Assembly: GCA_025769875.1 (NCBI GenBank) | Contig: JAGFNK010000938.1 | Location: 1-17,988, forward strand | Reading direction: 5' to 3' | Source of the DNA: Russula earlei | Taxonomy: Eukaryota; Basidiomycota; Agaricomycetes; Russulales; Russulaceae | Length of the DNA: 17,988 nucleotides | Shown here: piece by piece, positions 9,853-17,988 of the stretch | Position numbering within the stretch: position 1 is the stretch's first letter | Layout of the letters: the number at the start of each line of letters is the position of its first letter | Made by a program: the position numbers and the translations under genes | Notes under the pieces: generated by a model | What the model saw: only the letters and a program-made list of their open reading frames with translations | The model's database searches: none | What the model was told of the DNA's origin: nothing

Positions 9853-10125
9853 CTATATCTGCCCTATGTAGTCGCTTTCATAGGGGGCCTAAGTACAGAT
9901 GTGAAGCTTCTGATAATAAATGAAATGATAACTCACCAGGATGGGAAGAGGGAACTCTGCCTTTACAAGCTTCTGAAAGTGGGGAGGACTTTTTGGCAAC
10001 CACTGTGGGTTGTAAAAGTTCAATGGAAGACCTGGCAGCAGCGCATGCTTGCTGACACTTTTGGCCTTTGCAATGTGTTTGAAAGACCGGTTTCCACGTG
10101 AGGGGCAGAGAGACAATGGATATGA
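9853..10125 (-). pseudogene. 3' part of an unrecognised gene split by the copia element
   Basis: On the minus strand the frame enters from the copia boundary at 10125 in the phase left at 16844, reads through LPGLPLNFYNPQWL and KAEFPLPIL, crosses a predicted 48-nt intron (9936-9889, GTGAGT...TTAG) and ends with APYESDYIGQI and a TAG at 9855-9853. A GLP-NFY-(P/D)-EWL-like motif near the C-terminus is, from memory, shared by a large uncharacterised family in basidiomycete genomes. The gene is tail-to-tail with the Tnp2 fragment, 274 bp apart; nothing was recognised in that gap. It may be the second gene of the same CACTA transposon, which is inference. Confidence 0.55.
10121..10125 (+). repeat. 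Copia target site duplication, left copy
   Basis: TATGA immediately precedes the 5' LTR; the identical pentamer at 16844-16848 follows the 3' LTR. Confidence 0.9.
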
Positions 10126-10551
10126 TGTTGAGATCAGCACTGGCCTGAGCCCCAGGTGCATTGTGATGCAATCACAACTCTGATGCATTGACACGTTGGA
10201 TCACCTGGACTGGGCATTACCGGCTTCAGCTCATATGCTGCAGCACGCATTAGAGACATTGATTAGATGATTTTGGACAATCGGTAGCTAGTTACCACTG
10301 ATCCTCGGACATACTTAGTGATCCATAATGGTAGTTAGCTGCACTGCACTTAGTGGCAGTCTCAGGTACTTAAGAATGCCACAAAGCATGTAGATCACTT
10401 CAGTTTTGTATCAACTAAACTGAACTATTGTCTGGTAGGTACATTATTTATATAAGTTTTGTATCAACTAAACTGGACTATTGTCTGATAGATCTGCCTG
10501 TGATCTTATCATCTGCTGCTATCTAATCACACACACTGCACATTTTCAACA
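10126..10551 (+). repeat. Copia 5' LTR (426 bp)
   Basis: This pairs with 16417-16843. Most of the roughly dozen differences lie at CpG-derived sites, where one LTR keeps CG and the other has TG or CA, or where the two have TG and CA respectively. A TATATAA lies at 10449-10455. A 37-bp direct repeat (10402-10438 and 10455-10491) flanks it. Confidence 0.95.
10402..10491 (+). repeat. 37-bp direct repeat around the copia LTR TATA box
   Basis: Two copies starting AGTTTTGTATCAACTAAACT (10402-10438 and 10455-10491) differ at only a couple of positions and are separated by 16 bp holding TATATAA. The 3' LTR has the same pair (16694-16730 and 16747-16783), but there the TATA reads TATATCA. The repeat may duplicate the transcription start region or an activator site. 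Confidence 0.8.
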
Positions 10552-10553
10552 GA

Positions 10554-10563
10554 TTATGGGCCC
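10554..10563 (+). other. Primer binding site, initiator tRNA-Met half-molecule type
   Basis: TTATGGGCCC begins 2 nt after the 5' LTR and is complementary to the anticodon arm of eukaryotic initiator tRNA-Met (GGGCCCAUAA, with the CAU anticodon). Copia elements of insects and fungi are known to prime from a cleaved 5' half of this tRNA instead of its 3' end. Confidence 0.8.
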
Positions 10564-10800
10564 TGCCCGTATCTAAAGTCCACAGAGATCACCACACACG
10601 TTTATTCCTATAACACCTCCCTTCCCCACAAACCTCTGTTATCAGACGACATCTTACTCCCTTGGTCCCTGGAGCCAAAGGATTGATGCACACGCAGTTA
10701 CATCACACGTCAAAGATACTGATTTGATCTCTAATTGATCTGGCTATAATTGCTCTGCTGGTCCGGATTGGCGATTCTCCCTATTACCTAACATTTCCAA
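10564..10800 (+). other. Copia untranslated leader
   Basis: About 240 bp between the primer binding site and the first ATG of the gag frame (10801). No open frame or structured motif was recognised. Confidence 0.5.
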
Positions 10801-11144
10801 ATGACACTGCCCCCCATCTTTATGCAACCTGCCAGAATCTTGATGGAGATCTTGGGCACAGCTAATTGGCCACTGTGGTCAAAGCACTTTGAAGCTATCA
10901 CCAAGATGAATGGCTTCAATCGTCACTTAACTGATACCAAACCTTCTGGTGATGCCAACTGAGATGCTGAAGAATTGGCACTAGAAGGCATCTTTGATCT
11001 TTACATTCAGCTGGACATACTAGTCCGGATAAGTGATGCCAAATTCAGTACTTGCAAACTCAAGTGGGACAAGCTCAAATGCATCAGCAGCAGCATCAGA
11101 TCTATGTCCATGTTCAACACATGGACTGCACTCTCTGCTACATC

Positions 11145-11149
11145 CTTGG
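11145..11149 (+). repeat. Target duplication of solo LTR C, left copy
   Basis: CTTGG directly precedes the LTR and recurs at 12111-12115 directly after it. Confidence 0.9.
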
Positions 11150-12110
11150 TGTCAAGACTCACTGTTGAACTATCCAGTTCAAGAGCGAGGGGTAAGCACG
11201 AAGACGAGTCGATAGACGTCCAAGACTGCGTGGGCAAGAAGTAGAGTCCAGAGTAGTAACAGATACCAGAGAGGTACTGTTACTGTGAGAGTCGAGCAAT
11301 CACGCAGGGAAGAGGCCAGAATAGTCACAAGGGGACGGTCCCTAAAGGAGTATCCCAGGGTTGGAGAGTGCCGTAAACAAATGGACAGTCTGAGGACTGT
11401 CCGCTACTTTATTGAGCGCTTATATACTACAAGAGAACTGCTAAATAGGGAACAAGTCATAACCTTGTTATCAAGCACAATAGAGTGATGAGTAAGAAGT
11501 CGGAGGACGCTTACTGAGCATGCTCAGTCATGCTCAGTAAGCTGCTGAGTAAGAAGGCTTTTCCTGATGAGTAAGAGCCTTCATTGTCCACATGTTTACT
11601 GCTTTAGTGCACGTGCGAGCACCTGATTCATTTCCTGTTAGTTAGTTTAGGGCCGGTCATTTGAGGACTTGTAGTTTGGTTAGGGAATAGTGTTATTTTA
11701 TAAGGCCCTTATTTAGTCCTATTAGGGTCCTTAGAGTCGACCCTAATACTTCTATTAAGGTCCTTAGTATTGCCTTGTAGTCGTTCTATAGTTATTAGAG
11801 TTGGTCTAATAACGCGTTGTAGGGCCTTTGATATTAGGTTAGTGCCTATTGTAGAGCTCCTAGGGTCGTTCCAAAGGGTCCTTAGGAAGGCCCTAATGCT
11901 GTCTTTTGTTGCTAGAAGGGTTGCCTTTAAATGGGGCTTGCTGTATGTCGATTGTGCTGAGAATCGCTCGCGCAACAATGCGCGTGCGATATTGTGGACA
12001 CCTCTACTCACCCCTTTTGCTCGTGTGAACAGGGTGACACCATAGAGACCAGGTTTCCTCCTATAAGGAAGGGTCCTTCAAGGGCCCTCTCCGGAGAATG
12101 GTTCATGACA
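11150..12110 (+). mobile_element. Solo LTR copy C (961 bp) nested in copia gag
   Basis: It begins TGTCAAGACT, ends GTTCATGACA and is flanked by CTTGG on both sides, which fixes the exact LTR ends for this family. It must postdate the copia element it sits in. Such solo LTRs arise when the two LTRs of a full element recombine and delete the interior. No internal sequence of the parent element is in the window, so whether it was Gypsy or copia is unknown. It contains a TATA-like box at 11420-11426, a palindrome at 11510-11541 and a CpG-dense patch at 11961-11990. Confidence 0.93.
11510..11541. repeat. 13-bp palindrome inside solo LTR C
   Basis: The structure is identical to 5021-5052 and 7446-7477: 13-bp arms around a 6-nt spacer, lying downstream of the TATA-like box. 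It could form a hairpin near the 5' end of the retroelement RNA. Confidence 0.8.
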
Positions 12111-13020
12111 CTTGGACAACACAGGTCCCATGATCCCGCAGCTACAGAAACTAAATGATGCATGAATCAATCTCCAAAACAACAAATACATCATTCCCAA
12201 TGGCCTCTACAGTCTTATCATTCTCCGAGCTTTACCCGAAGCTTACTCGGGTCTAGCACAAACTATCTTAGCCGGTGGCGATCCCGTCGATCTTAATCCC
12301 CAGACAATCCAAGATTGGATCCTCAATGAGGAAAGTCACCGGGCCGGTTCCTCCATGTCTCTTAACAAAGTTGCTCCAGTCAAAAAGGACAAAGACAAGC
12401 CCAAAATAAAATGCTATTATTGTCAGAAACTTGGACACAAGTCTCTGGAGTGCAGAAAGAAGAGAAAGGATGAGGAGGAGAAGGCAAAGAAAGAGTTGGA
12501 GACCAGTGCAGGAACTAACAGAAAGGTCAACGCACACATTGTAGAGACTAGTGCTACTATTATGGAGGTCTCGGATGATGAAAATGATATTCAAATTTCC
12601 CTTTACATGGCAGCTAGATCCCGTTGGATGTTTGACTCTGGAGCAACCCATCATATTAGTCCATCCTGGACTGACTTCGTCATCTATGCTCCAGCCTCCG
12701 GGTCAGTCAATCTTGGAGGTCACGCAATCATCAAGCAGATCGGGACCGGATCAGTGTCCATCCTACTGCCTGGAGGAAATGGAGATATTCAATTGACCCT
12801 CACAGACATTATGCATGTTCTGGAGGCTGATGCACATTACTTCTCAGTCAGCGCGCTGCTCCGGAAGGGGGGACACATCACATTTACTCAAAAGGAGTGT
12901 CAAATCTACATCAAAGATCGCAAGATTGCACAAGGATACCTGGAGCACAATCTATTCTACATTGATTTCTCATCTCCAGCTCTCCATGCGCAATCAGGTG
13001 TATTACCACTTCACATCTGA

Positions 13021-14270
13021 CATCAGCGCATGGGACATATGTCTCACTGTGCATTATTATAATCACTCACAGCAATTCCATTAATGGAATCTCGCTTAAC
13101 CCCAAGGATCATGATCACTTCCCTTGCCAGGGGTGTGAACTCGGCAAACAGACACGACTACCTTTCTTGGCCTCCCCTAAGCGATCAGATCGTCGGCTAC
13201 AAATCATCCATACTGACTTAGCCAGTCCAATGCAGGTCCGGTCTATCCAAGATGCCAACTACTGGGCAACGTTCATTGATGACTACTCTTGCTATGGAGT
13301 AGTGTACTTCCTCAAATCTAAGGATCAGTGTGCCAATGCGTTTAAGAAATATCTCATGTGGTCAGAAAATCAGACTCACGATAAAATCAAAGCATTGCAC
13401 TCGGATCGTGGAGGGGAGTACTTGTCGGGCGCACTCAGATCGGTCTTAGATCAATGGGGGATCGAACACAGATTAACAATACCAGGTTCACCACAACAGA
13501 ACAGAGTTGCTGAATGATGGAACTGAACCCTTGAAGATAAGATGCATGCCATGATTCACGCTGCTGGTCTCAGTCTTGGGTTCTGGGAGCTTGCTACTGA
13601 TGCAGCTGTTCACATTCACAATCGGACTCCTACTCACGTTCTTAATTGGCACACACCTCATACATTATAAACAGACGGTCACATTCCAGACATCTCCTAT
13701 TTCCGTGTCTTCAGATCTAAGGCGTATGTACACACGCCTGCCAACAAACGGAAGAAGCTTGATCTGAGATCGGTTGAGATGATCTTTGTTGGGTATGAGT
13801 CTGGGTCTAAGGGTTATCGACTCTGGAATCAATCTACCCGAAAGTTATTTTTATTGCGCGATGTCATCTTCAATGAGCACATACTACCAGCCAGGGGAGA
13901 TGCTAGTGTCGCTCCTCCTCCGGCACAATCCTTGGTCCCTTTAGGACTGGAGATACTCACTGTCCCTTATCCTTATCAACCAGAAGCATGTGCGCCTAGT
14001 CCTGCACCTCTGGAAACCCCACTAAATCCCGATACACCAAATTCACTTTATCATACCCCTTCCACTCAGCCTGTTCCGCACACTCTGCCATGCCACGTGC
14101 AGCCTGTGCGCCAAGTTCGTCTGCGCCAGCCTCACTTGGCCTTACTGGGACCGTCCTTTGGTCCACCATGTCCACCCTCCCCTAGACATCTTCAGTCTAA
14201 TCCACGTCCTAATCCTAGATTTGTTACTACTAATGCAGATGCGTGGGGGGCGCCTATCACATACGGCACT
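13021..14270 (+). pseudogene. Copia integrase, decayed
   Basis: The zinc-binding region is split by a frameshift. HQRMGHMSH is read from 13021 in the gag frame, while the second half, CQGCELGKQTRLPF, is in the next frame at 13125. That frame then continues through the catalytic core: HTD (first Asp), FIDDYSCYGVVYFLKSKDQ, HSDRGGEYLSG (second Asp) and the Glu of NRVAE, 35 residues later, as in the DD35E family. In-frame stops are TGA at 13515 and 13524 and TAA at 13668. The frame goes on through a VGYESGSKGYRLW segment, the usual end of copia integrase, and a Pro-rich linker. A second frameshift around 14240-14290 leads into reverse transcriptase. The enzyme would insert cDNA into the genome. 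Confidence 0.9.
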
Positions 14271-16384
14271 CTTAGCGACAGCAGAAGCGATCACTCCAGC
14301 TACATTTTGGGAAGCCATGTCATCAGAATCTGCCGATGAATGGAGAGCCATGTGTCAATATGAGATTGATGCACTTGCTAAAAATGGTACCTGGGATCTC
14401 GTTGATCTACCGCTGGGCCATAAGGCTGTCAGATCAAGATGGGTGTTTGCACGCAAATCTGATGGCAGATTTTGCACGTGTTTGGTTGCAAAGGGGTTCA
14501 CCCAAGTAGAGGGAATTGATTATGATGAAACCTTCTCACCAGTTGCCAGGTTTGAGTCTTTGAGACTGCTACTAGCATTGGCCATGCTGGAAAATTGGGA
14601 GATCCACCAAATGGATGTCAAGTCAGCGTTCCTCAATGGCACACTGGAGGAAGAGATCTACATGGAGCAACCTCAAGGTTTCATCACTCTGAACCAGGAA
14701 GACAAAGTCTGTCACTTAAAGAAGGCACTCTATGGCCTCAAACAAGCCTCACACGCATGGAACTTGCAGTTCCATGGAGTGCTCACTGGACTTGGCTTCA
14801 TGCGCACACACTCAGATGCTGGAGTTTATCATTGCCAAGACGCGGGGGGGACCATAATCATTATCCTCTATGTCGATGATGTCACCATCTTAGGCAATTC
14901 ACTCCCACTGATTGCAGATATTAAGGCCCCTTTTACCAACTGAGAATTCTTGAATCTTGAACTTGAACTTGGATTTCAGGATTTTCCGGGAGTGACAGGA
15001 ATGACAGGTGTGATGTAAGTGACATAATAAACTAATATGAGTCTATTTCAAATATGAGTTATTTTTTGGTGTGATTTGCTGGGTTTACATGTGATATGTA
15101 AAATATTTTTTCTAACCCTTCCTTCCACTCCTTTCAAGTGGGGTATTGCAAGCATGTCATAAGGCAGAATATGTGTCACCAATGTGTGGGTGCACATCTT
15201 TGTGCAAATTTTGTATGTGCAGCTCTGGTGAAAATGGGGCTGCAAGCACCCAGATGTTGAGCTCAAGTTGGACTGCTCGACTCCGAGTTTGATGCTGACA
15301 CATCATGTGTAACCCCAAATATGTGAGTATGCAAATGACAACAAAAAAAAATGCATATTAATTTATTATATACATCATATCACTTACATCACTCCTGTCA
15401 CTCCTGTCACTCCCGAAAAATCCCAAAATCCAAGTTCAAGTTCAAGATTCAAGAATTCTTGGTTGGTAAAAGGGGCCTAAGAGATCATTGTCCACATGCT
15501 ACAAGATGACTGATCTAGGTGAGATCAAGTCCTATCTTGGGATTCACATCACGCGTGATCGCTCAGCTAAGCAGCTAGACATTGATCAATCTAGATACAT
15601 CTCGGAGATTGTCAATCACTTTGGGATGGCAGATTCCAATCCGGTCCACACTCCGCTGCCCTCCGGGGCAGATGTCCACTTGGTCAAGCACTCTGGAAAG
15701 GCAATGCCTGATGAAATAAAACACTTTCAAGGTATTATTGGCAGTCTTCTCTATGTGCAGATCGGGACAAGACCAGACATATCATTTGCAGTCTCTCAAC
15801 TCGCCCAATACTCATCTAATCCCTCATCGCAACATCTACACCTTGCTAAATATGTGCTATCTTATCTTAACAACACTTTAGATCTTAAGCTGCATTATGA
15901 TGGCATGCGTGATAGCAGACTACACAGGTTCTCCGACTCTAGCCTCAGAGACAATGCAGATGACTTTTGTTCCACCTCAGGCTATGTCTTCCTACTATCT
16001 AGCGCTGCGATCTCTTGGTCATCGCGCAAACAGAAGACTGTTGCCCAAAGTACCACTCAAGCCAAATATATGGCATTAGCCGACATAGCTAATCAAGCCA
16101 TGTTGTATTGGAGCTTCTTCTCTGAGATCGGCTACCAAATCTCTGATCCGATTCCAATACATGGTGATAACAAAGGAGAAGTTGATCTCGCAGCTCAATC
16201 CAGTCACCTGGAAGACGATCAAAACATATCCCTATCAAGCATCACTGCCATTCGCCAATATATTGAAGATGGACTGGTCACACTGATCCGTACACCTACA
16301 GGAGAGATGCTTGCTGATGGCCTCACCAAGCCGCTTGCTCACATGTTGCTTCAGGCCTTCGTCGATGGTTTAGGTCTCCTTTGA
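14271..16384 (+). pseudogene. Copia reverse transcriptase and RNase H, interrupted by a MITE
   Basis: The frame opens with the ATFWEAMSS...EWRAM segment that starts copia reverse transcriptase. It continues with KGFTQVEGIDYDETFSPVAR, MDVKSAFLNG, KALYGLKQ.. and the catalytic LYVDDVTILG (YVDD) before the MITE boundary at 14925. After the MITE the frame resumes at 15481 in phase with KMTDLGEIKSYLG, RPDISFAVSQL, and the RNase H part with WSSRKQKTVAQST, HGDNKG and MLADGLTKPL, ending in TGA at 16382-16384. No other stop was found in this part, so reverse transcriptase and RNase H are the best-preserved domains. In life they copy the element RNA into DNA. Confidence 0.93.
14925..15477. mobile_element. 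Harbinger-like MITE (553 bp) nested in copia reverse transcriptase
   Basis: Terminal inverted repeats of about 110 bp begin GGCCCCTTTTACCAAC (14925) and end with the complement at 15477. The arms share GAATTCTTGAATCTTGAACT and a short run of GAGTGACAGG units. The flanks are TAA (14922-14924 and 15478-15480). A 3-bp TWA duplication with GGC-starting ends is the hallmark of the PIF/Harbinger superfamily. The ~300-bp interior is AT-rich and non-coding, so it depends on a transposase from elsewhere. Confidence 0.85.
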
Positions 16385-16409
16385 TCTGACCTACGACTGT
16401 CCTAATCAT

Positions 16410-16416
16410 GGGGGAA
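16410..16416 (+). other. Copia polypurine tract
   Basis: GGGGGAA directly abuts the first base of the 3' LTR (16417) and is the expected plus-strand primer. Confidence 0.75.
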
Positions 16417-16843
16417 TGTTGAGATCAGCACTGGCCTGAGCCCCAGGTGCATTGTGATGCAATCACAACTCTGATGCATTGACTGTGTCAGATCACCCAG
16501 ACCGGGCATTACCGGCTTCAGCTCATATGCTGCAGCACGCATTAGAGACATTGATTAGATGATTTCGGACAATCTGTAGCTAGTTACCACTGATCCTCAG
16601 ACATACTTAGTGATCCATAATGGTAGTTAGCTGCACTGCACTTAGTGGTGGTCTCAGGTACTTAAGAACACCACAAAGCATGTAGATCACTTCAGTTTTG
16701 TATCAACTAAACTGAACTATTGTCTGATAGGTACATTATTTATATCAGTTTTGTATCAACTAAACTGGACTATTGTCTGATAGATCTGCCTGCGATCTTA
16801 TCATCTGCTGCTATCTAATCACACACACTGTGCATTTTCAACA
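16417..16843 (+). repeat. Copia 3' LTR (427 bp)
   Basis: It matches 10126-10551 throughout, including the 37-bp direct repeat. The most diverged patch is at 16485-16509, where both copies have lost CpGs differently. TATGA follows at 16844-16848. Confidence 0.95.
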
Positions 16844-16848
16844 TATGA
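16844..16848 (+). repeat. Copia target site duplication, right copy
   Basis: TATGA follows the last base of the 3' LTR and equals 10121-10125. Confidence 0.9.
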
Positions 16849-17988
16849 TTCCACCGCTGCCCATATGTCGGCCATGGCAGGATTCAGAAAACCCATATCA
16901 AGATGCCTGGAGGGTCTTAAAGAGTGAGTCTCAATTTGAATGGTTTGAATCGTCATCAGTCTCATCATCACTTGTACCCTGAGGGCCAAGGGCATCCAGC
17001 AATATGCCCACACGCTTCCATGTTTCTGAGTCTCTATGGCTGTTAAACTCACATATCTTCCTCCTTCTGTAGTACGTCTATGGAAAGGTCAGTGAAAGGT
17101 GCAACGCGCTGATGAGAAGACAAACCTCCTGCCAGCCTTTGATACATCCGGGCGAACCTTATCTGTATATGGGTGCCTTTCCTGTCCGGCAAATGTACTG
17201 CATGCGATATAGCTTGCTCTGGCACCTCTTCCTTACTAGTCATCTGCGTCCAATTGTGCTGGACTGGGCTGATATGCTCCCTTTTTGACATCCATGATAA
17301 AAGCTGTCTGTAGCAGGTCAACCACCTCCTTGTTCCATTTTCCCTTGAAGGTCTGTGTCAAGGAAACACAAGGAGCATTGGGATTTGGGCCACCAACACC
17401 ATACTGTTCGAATGCATCAACCATTCGCTTGTCAGGTTCAGTCAGGGAAGAAATCCCTTCTTGCAAGAGCACCTTTGTTATCCAGGAACTTGCGCATTGC
17501 CTCCTAGGAGAGAGACAGTCAGTAGCAACAATGAATGGGAGGTAGAACTACATACATCCACAAGTTTGTTCTGGTTTGCACGAGGAGTCTTCTTCTTACC
17601 GCATGGGGCTGCAAAAGTGATGACAACAAAAGGTCATAGAGCTGGGAAACACATACAGTTGGAAAGGCTTGAGAACGCCCAGTGTCCAATTGCTTCTGGT
17701 GGTACCTGGATCTTAGGAGGAGCAGGAACATTATTAGGTGGATTCATGTCCCCAGCTCTCATGGCTCTCATGACCAGCCATGGCTGCTGTCTCAGAAGCA
17801 GCATTAATGAGCTGATTGAATGCACTCATACTAAGGCCAAGGCTGCCTGCAGACAATTGAGCACAAGTTGGTCAATGCCTGTGCACTGACCTGTGCCAAT
17901 TGTATGCTCCATGTCAGTGTCCATATTCAGGTCATCATCATAGGGGATGTCCAGGTCATCGGACTGCATCTCATCGTCTTCAAAGTTG
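16844..17988 (-). pseudogene. 5' part of the unrecognised gene split by the copia element (partial at window edge)
   Basis: The gene enters from the right edge on the minus strand with an acidic stretch (EDDEMQSDDLDIPYDDDLNMD). A predicted 44-nt intron (17890-17847, GTCAGT...CTGCAG) leads to SMSAFNQLINAASETAAMAG. A Lys-rich KKKTPRANQNKLVD segment (around 17600-17575) is followed by a good intron (GTATGT...CTGAC...CTAG, about 17574-17523). Next is the conserved-looking FEQYGVGGPNPNAP and FKGKWNKEVVDLL region (17420-17300), then KGTHIQIRFARMYQRLAGGLSS in a shifted frame. A candidate 74-nt intron (17052-16979, GTGAGT...CTCAG) precedes the last part, which ends in ADIWAAVES at the copia boundary. 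Frame changes near 17735, 17520 and 17240 indicate decay or introns I could not place. It resembles uncharacterised basidiomycete proteins; function unknown. Confidence 0.5.

Larger units (their letters stand above)
10801..13020 (+). pseudogene. Copia gag and protease, interrupted by solo LTR C
   Basis: The gag frame opens at ATG 10801. It passes a GTANWPLWSKHFEAI segment typical of the start of copia gag, hits TGA at 10960-10962 (CGA context), and runs to 11149, where solo LTR C intervenes. It resumes at 12116 in the same phase, is stopped by TGA at 12163-12165, and from there stays open to a TGA at 13018-13020. The zinc knuckle CYYCQKLGHKSLEC (C-X2-C-X4-H-X4-C) lies at about 12412-12453. 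The aspartic protease active site is FDSGATHHIS, around 12631-12660. Gag forms the particle and the protease matures the polyprotein. The stop at 13018 lies just before the integrase zinc region. Confidence 0.9.
10126..16843 (+). mobile_element. Ty1/copia LTR retrotransposon, dead, with two nested insertions
   Basis: It has paired LTRs beginning TGTTGAG and ending TTTTCAACA, a TATGA duplication, a primer site next to the 5' LTR, and a purine tract next to the 3' LTR. Domain order is gag, zinc knuckle, protease, integrase, reverse transcriptase, RNase H; integrase before reverse transcriptase defines the copia group. Without solo LTR C and the MITE (each with one duplication) its length is about 5.2 kb, normal for the group. 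It carries several in-frame stops and at least two frameshifts, so it cannot be autonomous. It lies in the minus-strand gene annotated on both sides. Confidence 0.95.

Noticed and set aside
11640..11900. Repeated TTAGGG/CCTAAT-like hexamers in the LTR suggesting telomeric sequence
   Set aside because: The hexamers are scattered and not in tandem, and all belong to the LTR repeat itself.
13576..13767. A separate hydrophobic open frame within integrase
   Set aside because: It is an out-of-frame shadow; the integrase frame carries recognisable motifs through the same bases.
15048..15266. A minus-strand frame inside the MITE
   Set aside because: AT-rich and Cys/His-containing by chance; no transposase motif, and the element has the size and structure of a non-coding MITE.
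1..17988. tRNA, rRNA, CRISPR arrays or bacterial operons
   Set aside because: No cloverleaf, ribosomal or spacer-repeat pattern was seen, and introns and element types point to a fungal nuclear genome.

Overview
The window looks like a transposon graveyard from a filamentous basidiomycete (Agaricomycetes-like). The reasons are a CACTA/Tnp2-type transposase fragment with several introns of about 50 nt, a Ty1/copia element, a basidiomycete-style gag-like protein, and widespread CpG-to-TpG/CpA decay. The organism call is inference from gene style; no ribosomal RNA, tRNA or housekeeping gene was recognised.

Layout. 1-842: no gene seen, one strong hairpin. 843-3376: a 2.5 kb element with two equal 409-bp inverted arms enclosing a decayed minus-strand gag-like gene with a long Ala/Pro/Ser/Thr-rich tail. 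3480-4166: a decayed minus-strand gene of unknown function. 4451-5412: solo LTR copy A (minus). 5413-7079: fragments of three unrecognised genes (one minus, two plus). 7080-8048: solo LTR copy B (plus). 8049-9578: the C-terminal 431 codons of a CACTA Tnp2-type transposase, readable once three short introns are removed. 9853-10125 plus 16844-17988: one minus-strand gene of unknown function, tail-to-tail with the transposase and cut in two by a copia element.

10126-16843 is that copia element. It has 426/427-bp LTRs, a TATGA target duplication, a primer site matching the initiator-tRNA-Met anticodon arm, gag, protease, integrase, reverse transcriptase and RNase H. It is dead (in-frame stops and frameshifts) and was itself hit twice: solo LTR copy C (11150-12110, CTTGG duplication) lies in gag, and a 553-bp Harbinger-like MITE (14925-15477, TAA duplication) lies in the reverse transcriptase. 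At all three insertions the interrupted reading frame resumes in phase when the insert and one duplication are left out, which gives a readable insertion order.

No intact cellular gene or clearly new functional system was found. The points most worth following are the gag gene inside a long-TIR element, the unmatched flanks of solo LTRs A and B, the convergent transposase/unknown gene pair, and the CpG decay record.
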